Assembly: GCA_018065815.1 (NCBI GenBank)
Contig: JAGHSP010000296.1
Location: 1-28,943, forward strand
From: Candidatus Sodaliphilus limicaballi
GTDB lineage: Bacteria; Bacteroidota; Bacteroidia; Bacteroidales; Muribaculaceae
Length of the DNA stretch: 28,943 nucleotides
Reading direction: 5' to 3'
Shown here piece by piece: positions 1 to 8,200 of this stretch (position 1 is its first letter; each line of letters starts with the position of its first letter). The position numbers and the translations under genes were made by a program. The notes under the pieces were generated by a model, which had not been told where the DNA came from, made no database searches, and worked only from the letters and a program-made list of their open reading frames with translations.

Positions 1-166
1 GTAACTATTCAGCAATGGAACTCCCCGCGCGGATCTCACTGAACTCACTGATTTTTTTCATTGAAAATATATTAACAATTAGAGGCTGAAAGCCGACATG
101 AGGGCCAAAAGGTTTACTTGAACTTCGCTACCGATACTGGTCGAATTGAATGAAAAACATCTTTTT

Positions 167-198
167 GTTGGCTAGTTGCAATTAATTGATTAACTTTG
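167..198 (+). promoter_or_regulatory. Bacteroidetes-type promoter of the candidate ncRNA
   Basis: A perfect TAnnTTTG -7 box (TAACTTTG, 191-198) lies 20 bp after a GTTG (167-170) that can serve as the -33 box. Transcription would begin near 203-205, just before the first stem of the structured segment downstream. No protein gene follows closely, which is why an RNA gene is suggested. Confidence 0.55.
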
Positions 199-204
199 CC
201 AATA

Positions 205-394
205 ACTTTACTAGTTGATGGTGTGATTTTGCCTAGGATCGGTTATTTTTGCACCGAGACCTAGTAAATAGCGAAAGAAACTGTTTAGCTCACGTATCCC
301 TCGGATAAAGAATCCCAAGAGAAAACCCACCCAAGACGATGCCGTTCTCGAGGGATTCTCCCGAGGGAAATACGTGCTGCTAGCAGGTCTTTTT
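205..394 (+). ncRNA. Candidate structured non-coding RNA, two hairpin domains
   Basis: Not a family I recognise. Domain I is closed by TTTACTAG (207-214) pairing with CTAGTAAA (261-268), with GGTG (220-223) and CACC (252-255) able to pair inside. Domain II is a long irregular hairpin: ACTG (280-283) and TAGC (286-289) pair with the 379-388 segment, CACGTAT (291-297) with ATACGTG (370-376), CCCTCGG (298-304) with CCGAGGG (361-367), AGAATCCC (309-316) with GGGATTCT (352-359), and GAGAA (319-323) with TTCTC (345-349). The apical loop is about 21 nt. A five-T run (390-394) follows the stem like an intrinsic terminator. With the promoter ending at 198 this gives a transcript of roughly 190 nt. It could instead be a remnant of a mobile element. 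Expression is inferred, not seen. Confidence 0.5.
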
Positions 395-407
395 GCAAAT
401 ACTTCTG

Positions 408-444
408 TTTTGGACCAAAAACCACCCTAAATATTGGTCCAAAA
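408..444. repeat. Perfect 10-bp inverted repeat
   Basis: TTTTGGACCA (408-417) and TGGTCCAAAA (435-444) are perfect reverse complements separated by 17 bp. It lies just beyond the T-run of the candidate RNA. It may be a hairpin or an operator; there is no strong T-run on the plus side. Confidence 0.45.
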
Positions 445-457
445 CGCACATAAAAAA

Positions 458-539
458 GTGATAAAAGTGATAAACCTGATAAAAGTGATAAACCTGATAA
501 AAAGTGATAAACCTGATAAAAAGTGATAAACCTGATAAA
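458..539. repeat. Short tandem repeat array (18-19 bp unit)
   Basis: The unit GTGATAAACCTGATAAAA(A) starts at 467, 485, 504 and 523, preceded by a partial unit at 458. Each unit is itself two 9-bp halves, GTGATAAAx and CCTGATAAA. The run is AT-rich and lies outside any convincing gene. Arrays like this vary in copy number by replication slippage; they can also be iterons or protein-binding arrays, but nothing else here supports an origin. Confidence 0.8.
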
Positions 540-669
540 GTCGATGAACTTGATATAGTCAATTAGATAAGTGTGAAATGATTCTAAGTATTTTAAGGCA
601 TCGTCATCTTTGCTAATCTGGGATCAGTGGACTTTTCCGGTGGGTAATTGACGACGGAGTCGTCACATT

Positions 670-735
670 GCATCGTAACCGATGGCCGCAGGCCGTCGGG
701 AGGCATATAGCAGCCGACCTCGAAGGGGTTGCACT
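670..735 (+). repeat. Two-hairpin intergenic repeat, single copy (copy A)
   Basis: It begins GCATCGTAA (670-678). Hairpin 1 (679-699) has arms CCGA..GGCC and GGCC..TCGG around a short loop. A spacer follows, then hairpin 2 (715-731, CGACCTC/GGGGTTG with wobble pairs), ending in GCACT (731-735). The same start, order and end recur at 22317-22387, and in five tandem copies on the other strand at 21827-22216. Confidence 0.7.
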
Positions 736-763
736 AACGGGATGTCATCCGTGCTAATTAAGT

Positions 764-982
764 GTGGCATTCAATCTTAATGCCCAAAATGTCACAACTG
801 TGGACGATGTAGAACCGTTTTTTAGGGGACTAAACGCTGAGGATTCGTTGTTCCTTGACTCTATAAAAAACACTGCAGCTATCTATAAAGTTGTTGATAT
901 CAAGAAAAAACAAGGATGGTACAAGGTAGGAAGATGGCTGGTGTGTGCCTGGGTTATTACTCTCTCCTCAAATTGCCTCTGA
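764..982 (+). CDS. Doubtful small ORF or gene remnant
   Basis: An open frame of 72 codons from a GTG, with a stop codon just upstream (755-757) and no clear ribosome-binding site. The predicted product is not low-complexity: the first 45 residues look like soluble protein (DDVEPFF, AEDSLFLDSI), while the end (WLVCAWVITL) is hydrophobic and stops abruptly. I recognise no family. It starts about 30 bp after a copy of the two-hairpin repeat. It could be the truncated start of a lost gene, or not coding at all. Confidence 0.2.
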   Translation: MAFNLNAQNVTTVDDVEPFFRGLNAEDSLFLDSIKNTAAIYKVVDIKKKQGWYKVGRWLVCAWVITLSSNCL

Positions 983-1028
983 CAGATACATAGGAGGTAT
1001 AAACCGATAGGCTATATGAAAGAACATG

Positions 1029-1409
1029 TTACCTGTAGGTTTTTAGTTTGGGGTAAAATGCTTTGGGGATGTGTAACAACTTGAAGTTGTCGGGTTTCCC
1101 GACCACGATGATTGCGTCATACTGTATGCCGCATCGCAGCTGGTAGTGTCGCAGGTAGGCATTGGCAGCGTTGATGAGGTTTCTTTTCTTGGCGGCGGTG
1201 ATGGCTTGCATGGGGTCGAAGTGGACGTCGCTGGTGCGGGTTTTCACTTCGACTATGTGAAGAGTGTTCGTAGCCGGGTCATGCGCCACAATATCTATTT
1301 CGAGATGATTCAAACGCCAGTTGGTTTCACGTATCGTGTATCCCTTGGTGATGAGTAGCTCGCATGCGGCCTGCTCGCCGGCACGCCCGAGTTCGTTGTG
1401 AGATGCCAT
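1029..1409 (-). CDS. YraN / UPF0102 family nuclease-like protein
   Basis: 126 residues, the usual length for UPF0102 (YraN). The family has a restriction-endonuclease-like fold; its cellular role is poorly defined, though links to DNA processing have been proposed. The signature is visible: an N-terminal GRAGEQAA (8-15), then N30, then E37-I-D39, then E54-V-K56-T-R, which together form the expected PD-(D/E)XK-like acidic/lysine site. It starts at an ATG 22 bp after the stop of the outer-membrane barrel gene, so it is probably last in the NRPS operon. Co-transcription may be incidental, because this is normally a core gene with changing neighbours. No clear terminator was seen after it. Confidence 0.9.
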   Translation of the reverse strand: MASHNELGRAGEQAACELLITKGYTIRETNWRLNHLEIDIVAHDPATNTLHIVEVKTRTSDVHFDPMQAITAAKKRNLINAANAYLRHYQLRCGIQYDAIIVVGKPDNFKLLHIPKAFYPKLKTYR

Positions 1410-1431
1410 TGTTACCTATATAATTTCCTTG

Positions 1432-3441
1432 TTACAAGCTATATCGGAGTGAGAGGATCACATTGCGCTCCATACGGTTTTTGTGACCTTTGTTGACTCG
1501 CTGGTGGTAGTCGGTATAGACCGACACGTCATCGTAGGATCCGTAGAGCAGGTTATTGCCTTGGAGCTCAACGGTGAGTTTATTGTTGAGCAGTGTCTTC
1601 TGGATGGCAGCGTCGAGCTGGAAGTTGTGCTTGTAGTAACGCACGTTGCGGTCGCAACCCTTTGTGCGCCAGTCTCCATTGAGACGTATGATCCAGTCGT
1701 GGGGGAGAACGAAGTTGTTGAGCAGCTGTGTCTCAAACAAGGGCGTGTTAAGGCATGTGCGTCCATCGCTCAATGCAATGTCAAACCACTGCTTGTGGGC
1801 GTGCAGGGTGAGTGCAGGGTGCCAGATGCCGAATTGCGGGGTGAGGTTCAGGTTGAAGTCAAGTGCATGGTAGTCGTTGCCGTTGAAGTCAACATTGCCG
1901 TTGGTGGTGTGGCACAGCGGGTCGATAAAGAGTCGGTGTGTGGCATTAAGAGTGAGCCATTTCCATTCCCATGTGAGTGATGTGGTGTTGATGCGCTCGG
2001 TGAGAAGCATGTAGTTGTCTATGCTGAACGACCCCATGATTATAACCTTCACGTTAGCCATATTGATCTGGTTGTAGCTGCGCGTGTAAGAAAGCGTGAG
2101 TTTTGAGTCTTTGAGCTTCACTGCTGCCATTGCGCTGGGGTATAGGTGGCTATAATTACGTTGGAAAGTAAAATCGTCACGTCCCAAGATGATGAGTCCC
2201 TGGTCATCGGGACAAGCGCTGTACTTGAATCCCACGTGCTCATAACGCAGACCGGCAGCAAAACTCCAGTTGCTCACATCTTGTGTGGCATTGAGGTATC
2301 CGGCATAGGTGTGCTCGTTGGTAATGCCGTGGGTGTTGTCCTTGGGAGCGCCGGTGAGATTAATGAGTTGTGCGTCCATGCGACGGGTGTTGAACTCGCC
2401 ACCGGCACCTATGGTACCCTTGCCGAGCGGCATGGAAGCCGTGAAGTAAGAACGGGTGTCGTTTGAGAGTTTGTTGTTGTGGTCGGTGGTGGGGAAATCA
2501 AAGTCGGTGACTTTGTGTATTATCCTGTATTTGTTGGTGGTGCTGAATGAGCGGTTCCACACGGTGTTGTTGCCTGCTGCAAGTGACACATTTCCCACCT
2601 TGCCATGATATTCGATGTTTAGTTCATGGTGAGCGGTGGGGTTTTTGCCAGAAGAGTAGATAGTGTCGCATGATATAGGACTGGTCATGTCAACCACGTT
2701 GTTCTTTGCACCATATACAGTGGTAATGTCTTCGTATTTGTCGTTGTCGTTGCGGCGTTGCCAGTCTGCATAGTAGCTTGCTGCAATCGAGTGGTCCACG
2801 TTGATGTTATATATGCCAAAAACCTTTCCCGTGAGCGTCTGGCTGTGGGTGTAAGGTGTCATGGTTTCATGCGTGTAACTATCTAGCGTGGACTGTACAT
2901 TATCATATTTATAGGTGTGGGTGAAGTTCTGGTTTTCCAGCTTGTTGCGCACCTCGGTGATGCCAAGCTGACATCCTATCTGGAAGCTAGAGCGCTTTAA
3001 CATCATGGTGAGTTGGTCGCTGGGTGCAAAGAATGAATTGTAAGTGAGGTTAAGGTTGTTGTCGAGCTTGAAACCCTCGGCATGGTCGTTGACAAGTTCA
3101 ATGACGATGACAGCCTGCACGTTTTTGCCATATTCGGCGCCCGGCTCGGTGATTACCTTGATGCTGTTGATGTAAGAGGCGGGGATTTGGTTCAACTCGT
3201 TGATGTATTTCACCTTGCGCTTGCCAATGAAAATCTCGGGCACACCGCGTCCCGAAACGTGGAACTCGTCGGCTTTAAAAGTTACTCCAGGGAGTTGCAC
3301 AAGCACGTCGTGGGCCGAGTGCATGGATGCAAGGCTGGTGCCGTTGACGTTGTAAGTGCCGTTATCTTTATCATTTTGCGCCGATGCAGTGCTGCAAGTG
3401 ATGGCTGCAATCGTGGTGAGCGTTACTAGAAATCTGTTCAT
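1432..3441 (-). CDS. Outer-membrane beta-barrel protein with TonB-receptor-like plug
   Basis: 669 residues from the ATG at 3441. I prefer this start because it opens directly into a signal peptide (basic N, hydrophobic core LVTLTTIAAIT, cleavage near STASA-QN) and leaves 5 bp after the phosphatase stop; an in-frame TTG at 3450 would overlap that gene. Residues about 35-115 resemble a receptor plug (DVLVQLPGV, VSGRGVPEIFIGKRKV, YINSIKVITEPGAEYG). The rest has alternating short hydrophobic and aromatic strands typical of the Bacteroidetes OMP_b-brl family, ending in the aromatic/hydrophobic strand LSLRYSL. No carboxypeptidase-like N-terminal domain and no obvious TonB box were seen, so energised import is uncertain. 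As the only outer-membrane protein in the NRPS operon, it may move the product or a signal across the outer membrane; that is inference. Confidence 0.82.
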   Translation of the reverse strand: MNRFLVTLTTIAAITCSTASAQNDKDNGTYNVNGTSLASMHSAHDVLVQLPGVTFKADEFHVSGRGVPEIFIGKRKVKYINELNQIPASYINSIKVITEPGAEYGKNVQAVIVIELVNDHAEGFKLDNNLNLTYNSFFAPSDQLTMMLKRSSFQIGCQLGITEVRNKLENQNFTHTYKYDNVQSTLDSYTHETMTPYTHSQTLTGKVFGIYNINVDHSIAASYYADWQRRNDNDKYEDITTVYGAKNNVVDMTSPISCDTIYSSGKNPTAHHELNIEYHGKVGNVSLAAGNNTVWNRSFSTTNKYRIIHKVTDFDFPTTDHNNKLSNDTRSYFTASMPLGKGTIGAGGEFNTRRMDAQLINLTGAPKDNTHGITNEHTYAGYLNATQDVSNWSFAAGLRYEHVGFKYSACPDDQGLIILGRDDFTFQRNYSHLYPSAMAAVKLKDSKLTLSYTRSYNQINMANVKVIIMGSFSIDNYMLLTERINTTSLTWEWKWLTLNATHRLFIDPLCHTTNGNVDFNGNDYHALDFNLNLTPQFGIWHPALTLHAHKQWFDIALSDGRTCLNTPLFETQLLNNFVLPHDWIIRLNGDWRTKGCDRNVRYYKHNFQLDAAIQKTLLNNKLTVELQGNNLLYGSYDDVSVYTDYHQRVNKGHKNRMERNVILSLRYSL

Positions 3442-3446
3442 ATCAG

Positions 3447-5129
3447 TCAAAGTGAGGGTTTATAGTTGATGCATAGCATTGTGATGTCGTCAAATTGTTC
3501 GGCACCCGATGCAAATGCTGCAATGTCATCGTTAATTTTGCTTATGGTGTCGCAAGACGCCGCATCTCTAATCTTTGCCAAAAGCTTGATGAGGCGGTCG
3601 TCGCCGTAGTATTCATTATTGTTGCTCATAGCCTCGGTGACGCCGTCGGTGTAGAGAAGGAGTTTGTCGCCCGGGTTGAGATGTGTGTTCACGGTCACGT
3701 ACTCGCTGTCGGGGTCGATGCCCATGGGCATGCCGTATGTGTCATGCAAGAAATCAGCATTGAGCACCGGGGCGTTGTGCCCGGCATTGCAGTATTGCAG
3801 AGCGCCGTCGGCAAGATCGAGAATACCGGTGAAGAAGGTGACAAACATGCATTCGGGATTCTCGAGTGTCAACGATTTGTTGATCTTCGTCACTATCTCG
3901 CTGGGTGATGTGATGTGCTCCTCGTTGATGGTGTGCCTGAAGAGCACAGTGGTCATCGCCATAAACAGAGAAGCCGACATACCCTTGCCCGATACATCGC
4001 CGATGCAGAAATACAGTTTGTTGTTCCTGAAGGTGTAGTCATAGAGATCTCCGCCGATGTTCTTTGCAGGCGTGAGCGATGCGTTGAGAGTGAAAAGCGG
4101 GTGGGTTATCGCAGAGTCGGTGAGGAGTTTTCGCTGTATGTTGGCGGCTAGGCTCACTTCTTTGTCCATACTCGCCTTGTCTTGTGCAATCTGCTTCTGC
4201 TCGTTGACAAACGGTCGTGCCACATGACGCACGTTGTAGATGATTGAGATGCACAGGATGAGAATGAGCAGAGTCACAAAACCTACGATCTTGAACACAG
4301 CCTCCCACACGCAGTGCATGATAGTGCTGCGGGGTGACGAAAAGATGAAGTTCCACCCCAAACGCTCGATGCGGTGTTTCTTGACAACGAGGTCTTCGGA
4401 CGGAGTTTTGGCAATGATTTCTCCCGGCTTAATGATATAACTGCCATCGTCGGCAACAACGGTTACATCGATGTTGTCTTGCTGCTTTGATTCGATGATG
4501 GTTTTTTCTAGCCAGTCGATAGTGATGCTGGAGCAATATATGCCATATATCTTGCCGTTCTTGTTGGTGATGGGGATGCTGTAAGAGATTAGGTTTAATT
4601 CGGTAGAATCGTTAGTAGTGTATTGATAGGGCAAGGACCAGTATTTCTCTCCATTAATGTAAGAGTGCGTCCAGTTGTCATCTTCCTTGAGATGCGTGAG
4701 ATTGTCGCGGGAAATGTTGAGAATATTAATCTTATCGTTGAACGAAACCACGGCAAATAGTTTGTCATTGCTGGGGTAACTATTGTCAAGTATAATGGTT
4801 GTAGCAAACTGCACGGGATTACCCTTGATGGAACGGGTGAGTATGCTATCTACATCGTCCTTGTCATATCCTTCGTAATCATAGAGTTGGGCAGCCGTGT
4901 TGGCAGCTGTCTCAACTTTGGAGATTTCGATGTCAATGATTTTCTCGGTAATTGATATTGCTGATTCTAGTTCGTTATTGAGTTCTTCTTGATATTTTCT
5001 CTCATACATGGACGCAGTGATGGCGGTCATGATGATAGACACAATGACCACAGTGATGACAATGTGAATTGTCATCCTGGCTTCAAGTCCATATTTGGAC
5101 ATATTCAGTTTATTACCGAGTATTGACAT
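3447..5129 (-). CDS. Membrane-bound SpoIIE/RsbU-type PP2C serine phosphatase with periplasmic sensor
   Basis: 560 residues. TM1 is about 20-42, a periplasmic region about 43-276 looks Cache-like, TM2 is about 277-298, then a linker (QKQIAQDKASMDKEVSLAANIQRKLL) typical of RsbU-class proteins leads to a PP2C-type SpoIIE domain. Metal-site motifs are intact: GGDLYDY (D361), GDVSGKGMSASLFMA (D378), LLLYTDGVTEA and DDITML (D547/D548). Such enzymes dephosphorylate phospho-Ser/Thr on STAS anti-anti-sigma proteins in response to a sensed ligand. A STAS protein is encoded two genes upstream in the same operon, its likely substrate. An 81-bp gap containing a hairpin separates it from the NRPS. A Met ten codons in (MSKYGLEAR) is an alternative start. 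The sensed ligand cannot be told from sequence. Confidence 0.92.
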   Translation of the reverse strand: MSILGNKLNMSKYGLEARMTIHIVITVVIVSIIMTAITASMYERKYQEELNNELESAISITEKIIDIEISKVETAANTAAQLYDYEGYDKDDVDSILTRSIKGNPVQFATTIILDNSYPSNDKLFAVVSFNDKINILNISRDNLTHLKEDDNWTHSYINGEKYWSLPYQYTTNDSTELNLISYSIPITNKNGKIYGIYCSSITIDWLEKTIIESKQQDNIDVTVVADDGSYIIKPGEIIAKTPSEDLVVKKHRIERLGWNFIFSSPRSTIMHCVWEAVFKIVGFVTLLILILCISIIYNVRHVARPFVNEQKQIAQDKASMDKEVSLAANIQRKLLTDSAITHPLFTLNASLTPAKNIGGDLYDYTFRNNKLYFCIGDVSGKGMSASLFMAMTTVLFRHTINEEHITSPSEIVTKINKSLTLENPECMFVTFFTGILDLADGALQYCNAGHNAPVLNADFLHDTYGMPMGIDPDSEYVTVNTHLNPGDKLLLYTDGVTEAMSNNNEYYGDDRLIKLLAKIRDAASCDTISKINDDIAAFASGAEQFDDITMLCINYKPSL

Positions 5130-5153
5130 ATTAGTTCGTTAATCTCCCGTTTG

Positions 5154-5187
5154 TTGCCCCCGCAACCGGAAAAGATTGCGGAGGCAA
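5154..5187 (-). promoter_or_regulatory. Intercistronic hairpin between NRPS and phosphatase
   Basis: TTGCCCCCGCAA (5154-5165) pairs with TTGCGGAGGCAA (5176-5187) around a 10-nt loop; the one non-Watson-Crick position is a G-U in the minus-strand RNA. No T-run follows on the minus strand, so it looks less like a terminator and more like an RNA-stability or attenuating element that could set different mRNA levels for the NRPS and the genes after it. Confidence 0.55.
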
Positions 5188-5210
5188 TAGCGGGTAGGTT
5201 TATAGAAAAA

Positions 5211-8200
5211 TTATCGTTGATAGTCGTCATCAAAGAATCCAAGTTCCTGGATTGCCTTGATGAACTGCTCCATGTAGTCCCATGTGGTGAAGTTCCAGCG
5301 GAATCCCATGCGCAGGAGCACCTGGAATGTGAACGTGTTGTTGTCGCTGTTTTCAACCACATACTTGTCTCCGCTAGCATCGTAGGCCATGAGACTTTGT
5401 AGGATGGGAGCCTTGGCGGGATCGTTCATCGCATTCATGAGAGCTTGCTCATAGATGCTGTCTTCAACGGTGTCGATGTTGATGCCAAGTTTGTTGAGGC
5501 ACACGATTACATTGTCGAAGAGCTGGCGTTGAGCGCACACGGGATGGAACACGGTGAAGTCGCTTGTCTGTGTGGCAAGCAGCACCACAGCACGTGCAAC
5601 CTCGTTGATGGGCGAGAACTCGACTGTGCCGGAGCACATAGAGTAGGGCATGCATCCCACAGTCTGCAGCGCGCGCAGGCGGCCCATGAATGAGTTGCTG
5701 GTGAAGTTGATTTGGAACTCACCGTCGGTGCTTCGGGCGCTGAGGTTGCCCAGTCGCACAATCTTACCGTCAAGACCGCGCTCGGCCACTGCTTCAAGCA
5801 CATTGCGCTCGGCTATGAACTTGGAGTGGGTGTACTGGTTGTTGAGCTCTTGTCCCCAGTAGAGTTGTTGCTCGGTGATGAGATGGGGCTGCACGGGTTT
5901 GTCGCTCACTGTGTTACCAGCAATACTATGGGTAGATGTCTGAATGAAGCGTGCTCCATGCTTGACACACCAGTCGATACATGTCTGGCAACCGCCTATG
6001 TTGATGTCTTCAATGTCGGTACCAGCCGAGAAGTGTTTCACATTAGCAGCGCAGTTAAACACTGTGATATTGCCAGTGATGGTGTCGGTGGGTACGATGT
6101 CGAGACATTCGGGTTTTGTCACGTCGCCATCGATTATCATGAGTCGTGTGCCGAAGAGATTAGCATAGGTCTCGCCGAAGTAGTAGAACAACTGTGTGCG
6201 CAGTCGGCTCTCGGCATTCTGGCGGCGGTTGCTGCGCACCATACAGTAGATTGCGTCAACATCGTCACGCTCAATGAGCTCTTTGACCACATGGCAGCCC
6301 AGGAAGCCTGTTGCTCCAGTAACCACACAAGTGCCCAAGGCTCGCAATTCGTCTTCTTTGTAGTTGGCGAGAGTGTTCTTGGCAAGAAGCTCGTTGATGA
6401 GAGTATAGTCGTAGTGAGAAGCTTCGGGGTCTTCAGGATTATCTATCACACCCTTTGCACTTTCAACGGGCTTTGAGACAGCTGGTTTAGCGTTCTCGAC
6501 AGGAGCTTCGGCACCAAGCAGTGTTGCTAGTGCGCGAGGAGTGGGGCAGTCGAAAACGTTCTTGTAAACAATCTTGTGTCCTGCTTGCATTGCTGCCATG
6601 ACGATGCGTATTGCAACCAGTGATGTGCCGCCAATCTCGAAGAAGTTGTCGGTAGCACCTACTTGCTCACGCTCAAGAACGTTGGCAAACGCTTCGCAGA
6701 AGAATTTTTCGAGATCGTTGGCTGGTGCTACATACTCGCGGTCACCAAGAGAGGGCTCTGGCAGCGACTTGAGGTCGGTCTTGCCGTTGGGTGAGATGGG
6801 CATCTTGTCAAGTTGCATGAAAATGGTGGGTACCATGTAGTGCGTGAGGCTCTTTGCCATCTGCTGTTTGAGCACAGTGGTGTCGCAGTCGGCCTCGGCC
6901 GATGTGAAGTAAGCCACGAGGTGATCATGTCCCTCGATGCTCTTAATCATCACAACGCCTTCCTTGACTTGCGGCTGGCGGTTGAGAACAGTCTCGACCT
7001 CGCCAAGCTCGATGCGCAGGCCGTTGAGCTTGATCTGGTGGTCCTTGCGGCCAAGTATCACAACTTGTCCGTCGGGATTCCAGCGAGCATAGTCGCCCGA
7101 CTTGTAGCATCTCATGCCGTTATACTCAATGAATGCCTCGGCAGTCTTCTCGGGAAGGTCATTGTAGCCCTTGCCCACTGCCAGGCCTCCGATGAGGAGT
7201 TCGCCCACAACGCCCACAGGAAGTTCGTTGAGGTCGTTGTCCACAACATACTCATGATAGTTGAGCAACGGGGGACCCACAGTGACACTCTCGCTCTTAG
7301 TGAGCTCGCCCACATTGCTGCTGACGGTAATCTCGGTGGGGCCGTAGGTGTTGAAAAGTCGTGCGTTGCTGATCTCGCGCAGTTGCGGCAGCAAGGTTGC
7401 AGGGTATTTCTCACCACCCAGGATAATCACTTTCAAGCGGCTCACTACCTCCTGGAATGCTGGTAATTCAAGGAATGTTTTCAAGCGAGAAGGTGTGCCG
7501 TTGAATGCATCGCAGCCAGTGCGGTTGTAGAGGTCGGCAAGCATCTGGGGATCCATGATTTCCTGCTCGTTGGCAAGGACGAGTGTCTTGCCATTGTAGA
7601 GTGTTGCTCCCAGTTCCTTCAACGAGAGGTCGAACGAAACGGTGGTTATACCCATCATAGCCTTACATTCGTTGACGAATGCATAGATGTGTCGGTTCTC
7701 GGGATGCGGGGTGAGGTAGTTGCAAATACCGTGGTGGTGCAGCATCACACCCTTGGGGCGACCTGTCGATCCTGATGTGTAGATGAGGTAAGCCAGTGAA
7801 GAGGAGTCAATCTTTACGCCGGGATTAATGACGGGATGGTTTTCGGAAAGCAGTGCTTCGACATCGAGCGCACGATCTCCGTAGGGTTCCATTTTGTCCT
7901 TGGTTGTGATGACATACTTTGCATGGCTGTCGTCGGTGATGAGATTGATGCGTTCAGCTGGGTACTCGGGGTCGCAGGGGATATAGGCGGCACCGGCTTT
8001 CATGACACCGAACATGGCAATCATGTGCCAGCTGCGGCGAGGCAGCAATAGGCACACGCGGTCGTTGGCCTCGACACCGCGGCTCATCAGTGCGTGAGCC
8101 AGCAGGTTGGCCTTCTCGTTAAATTCTTTGTAAGTGAGCGTCTCGTTGGTGGCGATGAGGGCAATAGCATCGGGAGTTTCTTGTGCCCAGTGCTCAACGC

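Noticed and set aside
205..394. 6S RNA
   Set aside because: Size fits, but the ends do not pair to form a closing stem and no central bubble between long arms is evident.
458..539. CRISPR-like short repeats
   Set aside because: Units abut with no unique spacers, and no cas genes are present.
380..562. Minus-strand reading frame across the tandem array (Tyr/His/Phe-rich repeats)
   Set aside because: Its repetitive peptide is just the translation of the 9-bp repeat; no start context or family likeness.
984..1100. Tiny frame from ATG 1017 after a GGAGGT
   Set aside because: Only about 22 codons, runs into the YraN 3' end, and the Shine-Dalgarno-like motif is more than 20 bp away.
1483..1980. 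Long open frame opposite the barrel gene
   Set aside because: Antisense shadow of the barrel gene; no family signature. The same holds for open frames opposite or within the NRPS, lepA and proS.
3442..3450. TTG start of the barrel gene at 3450
   Set aside because: It would overlap the phosphatase stop; the ATG at 3441 begins the signal peptide.
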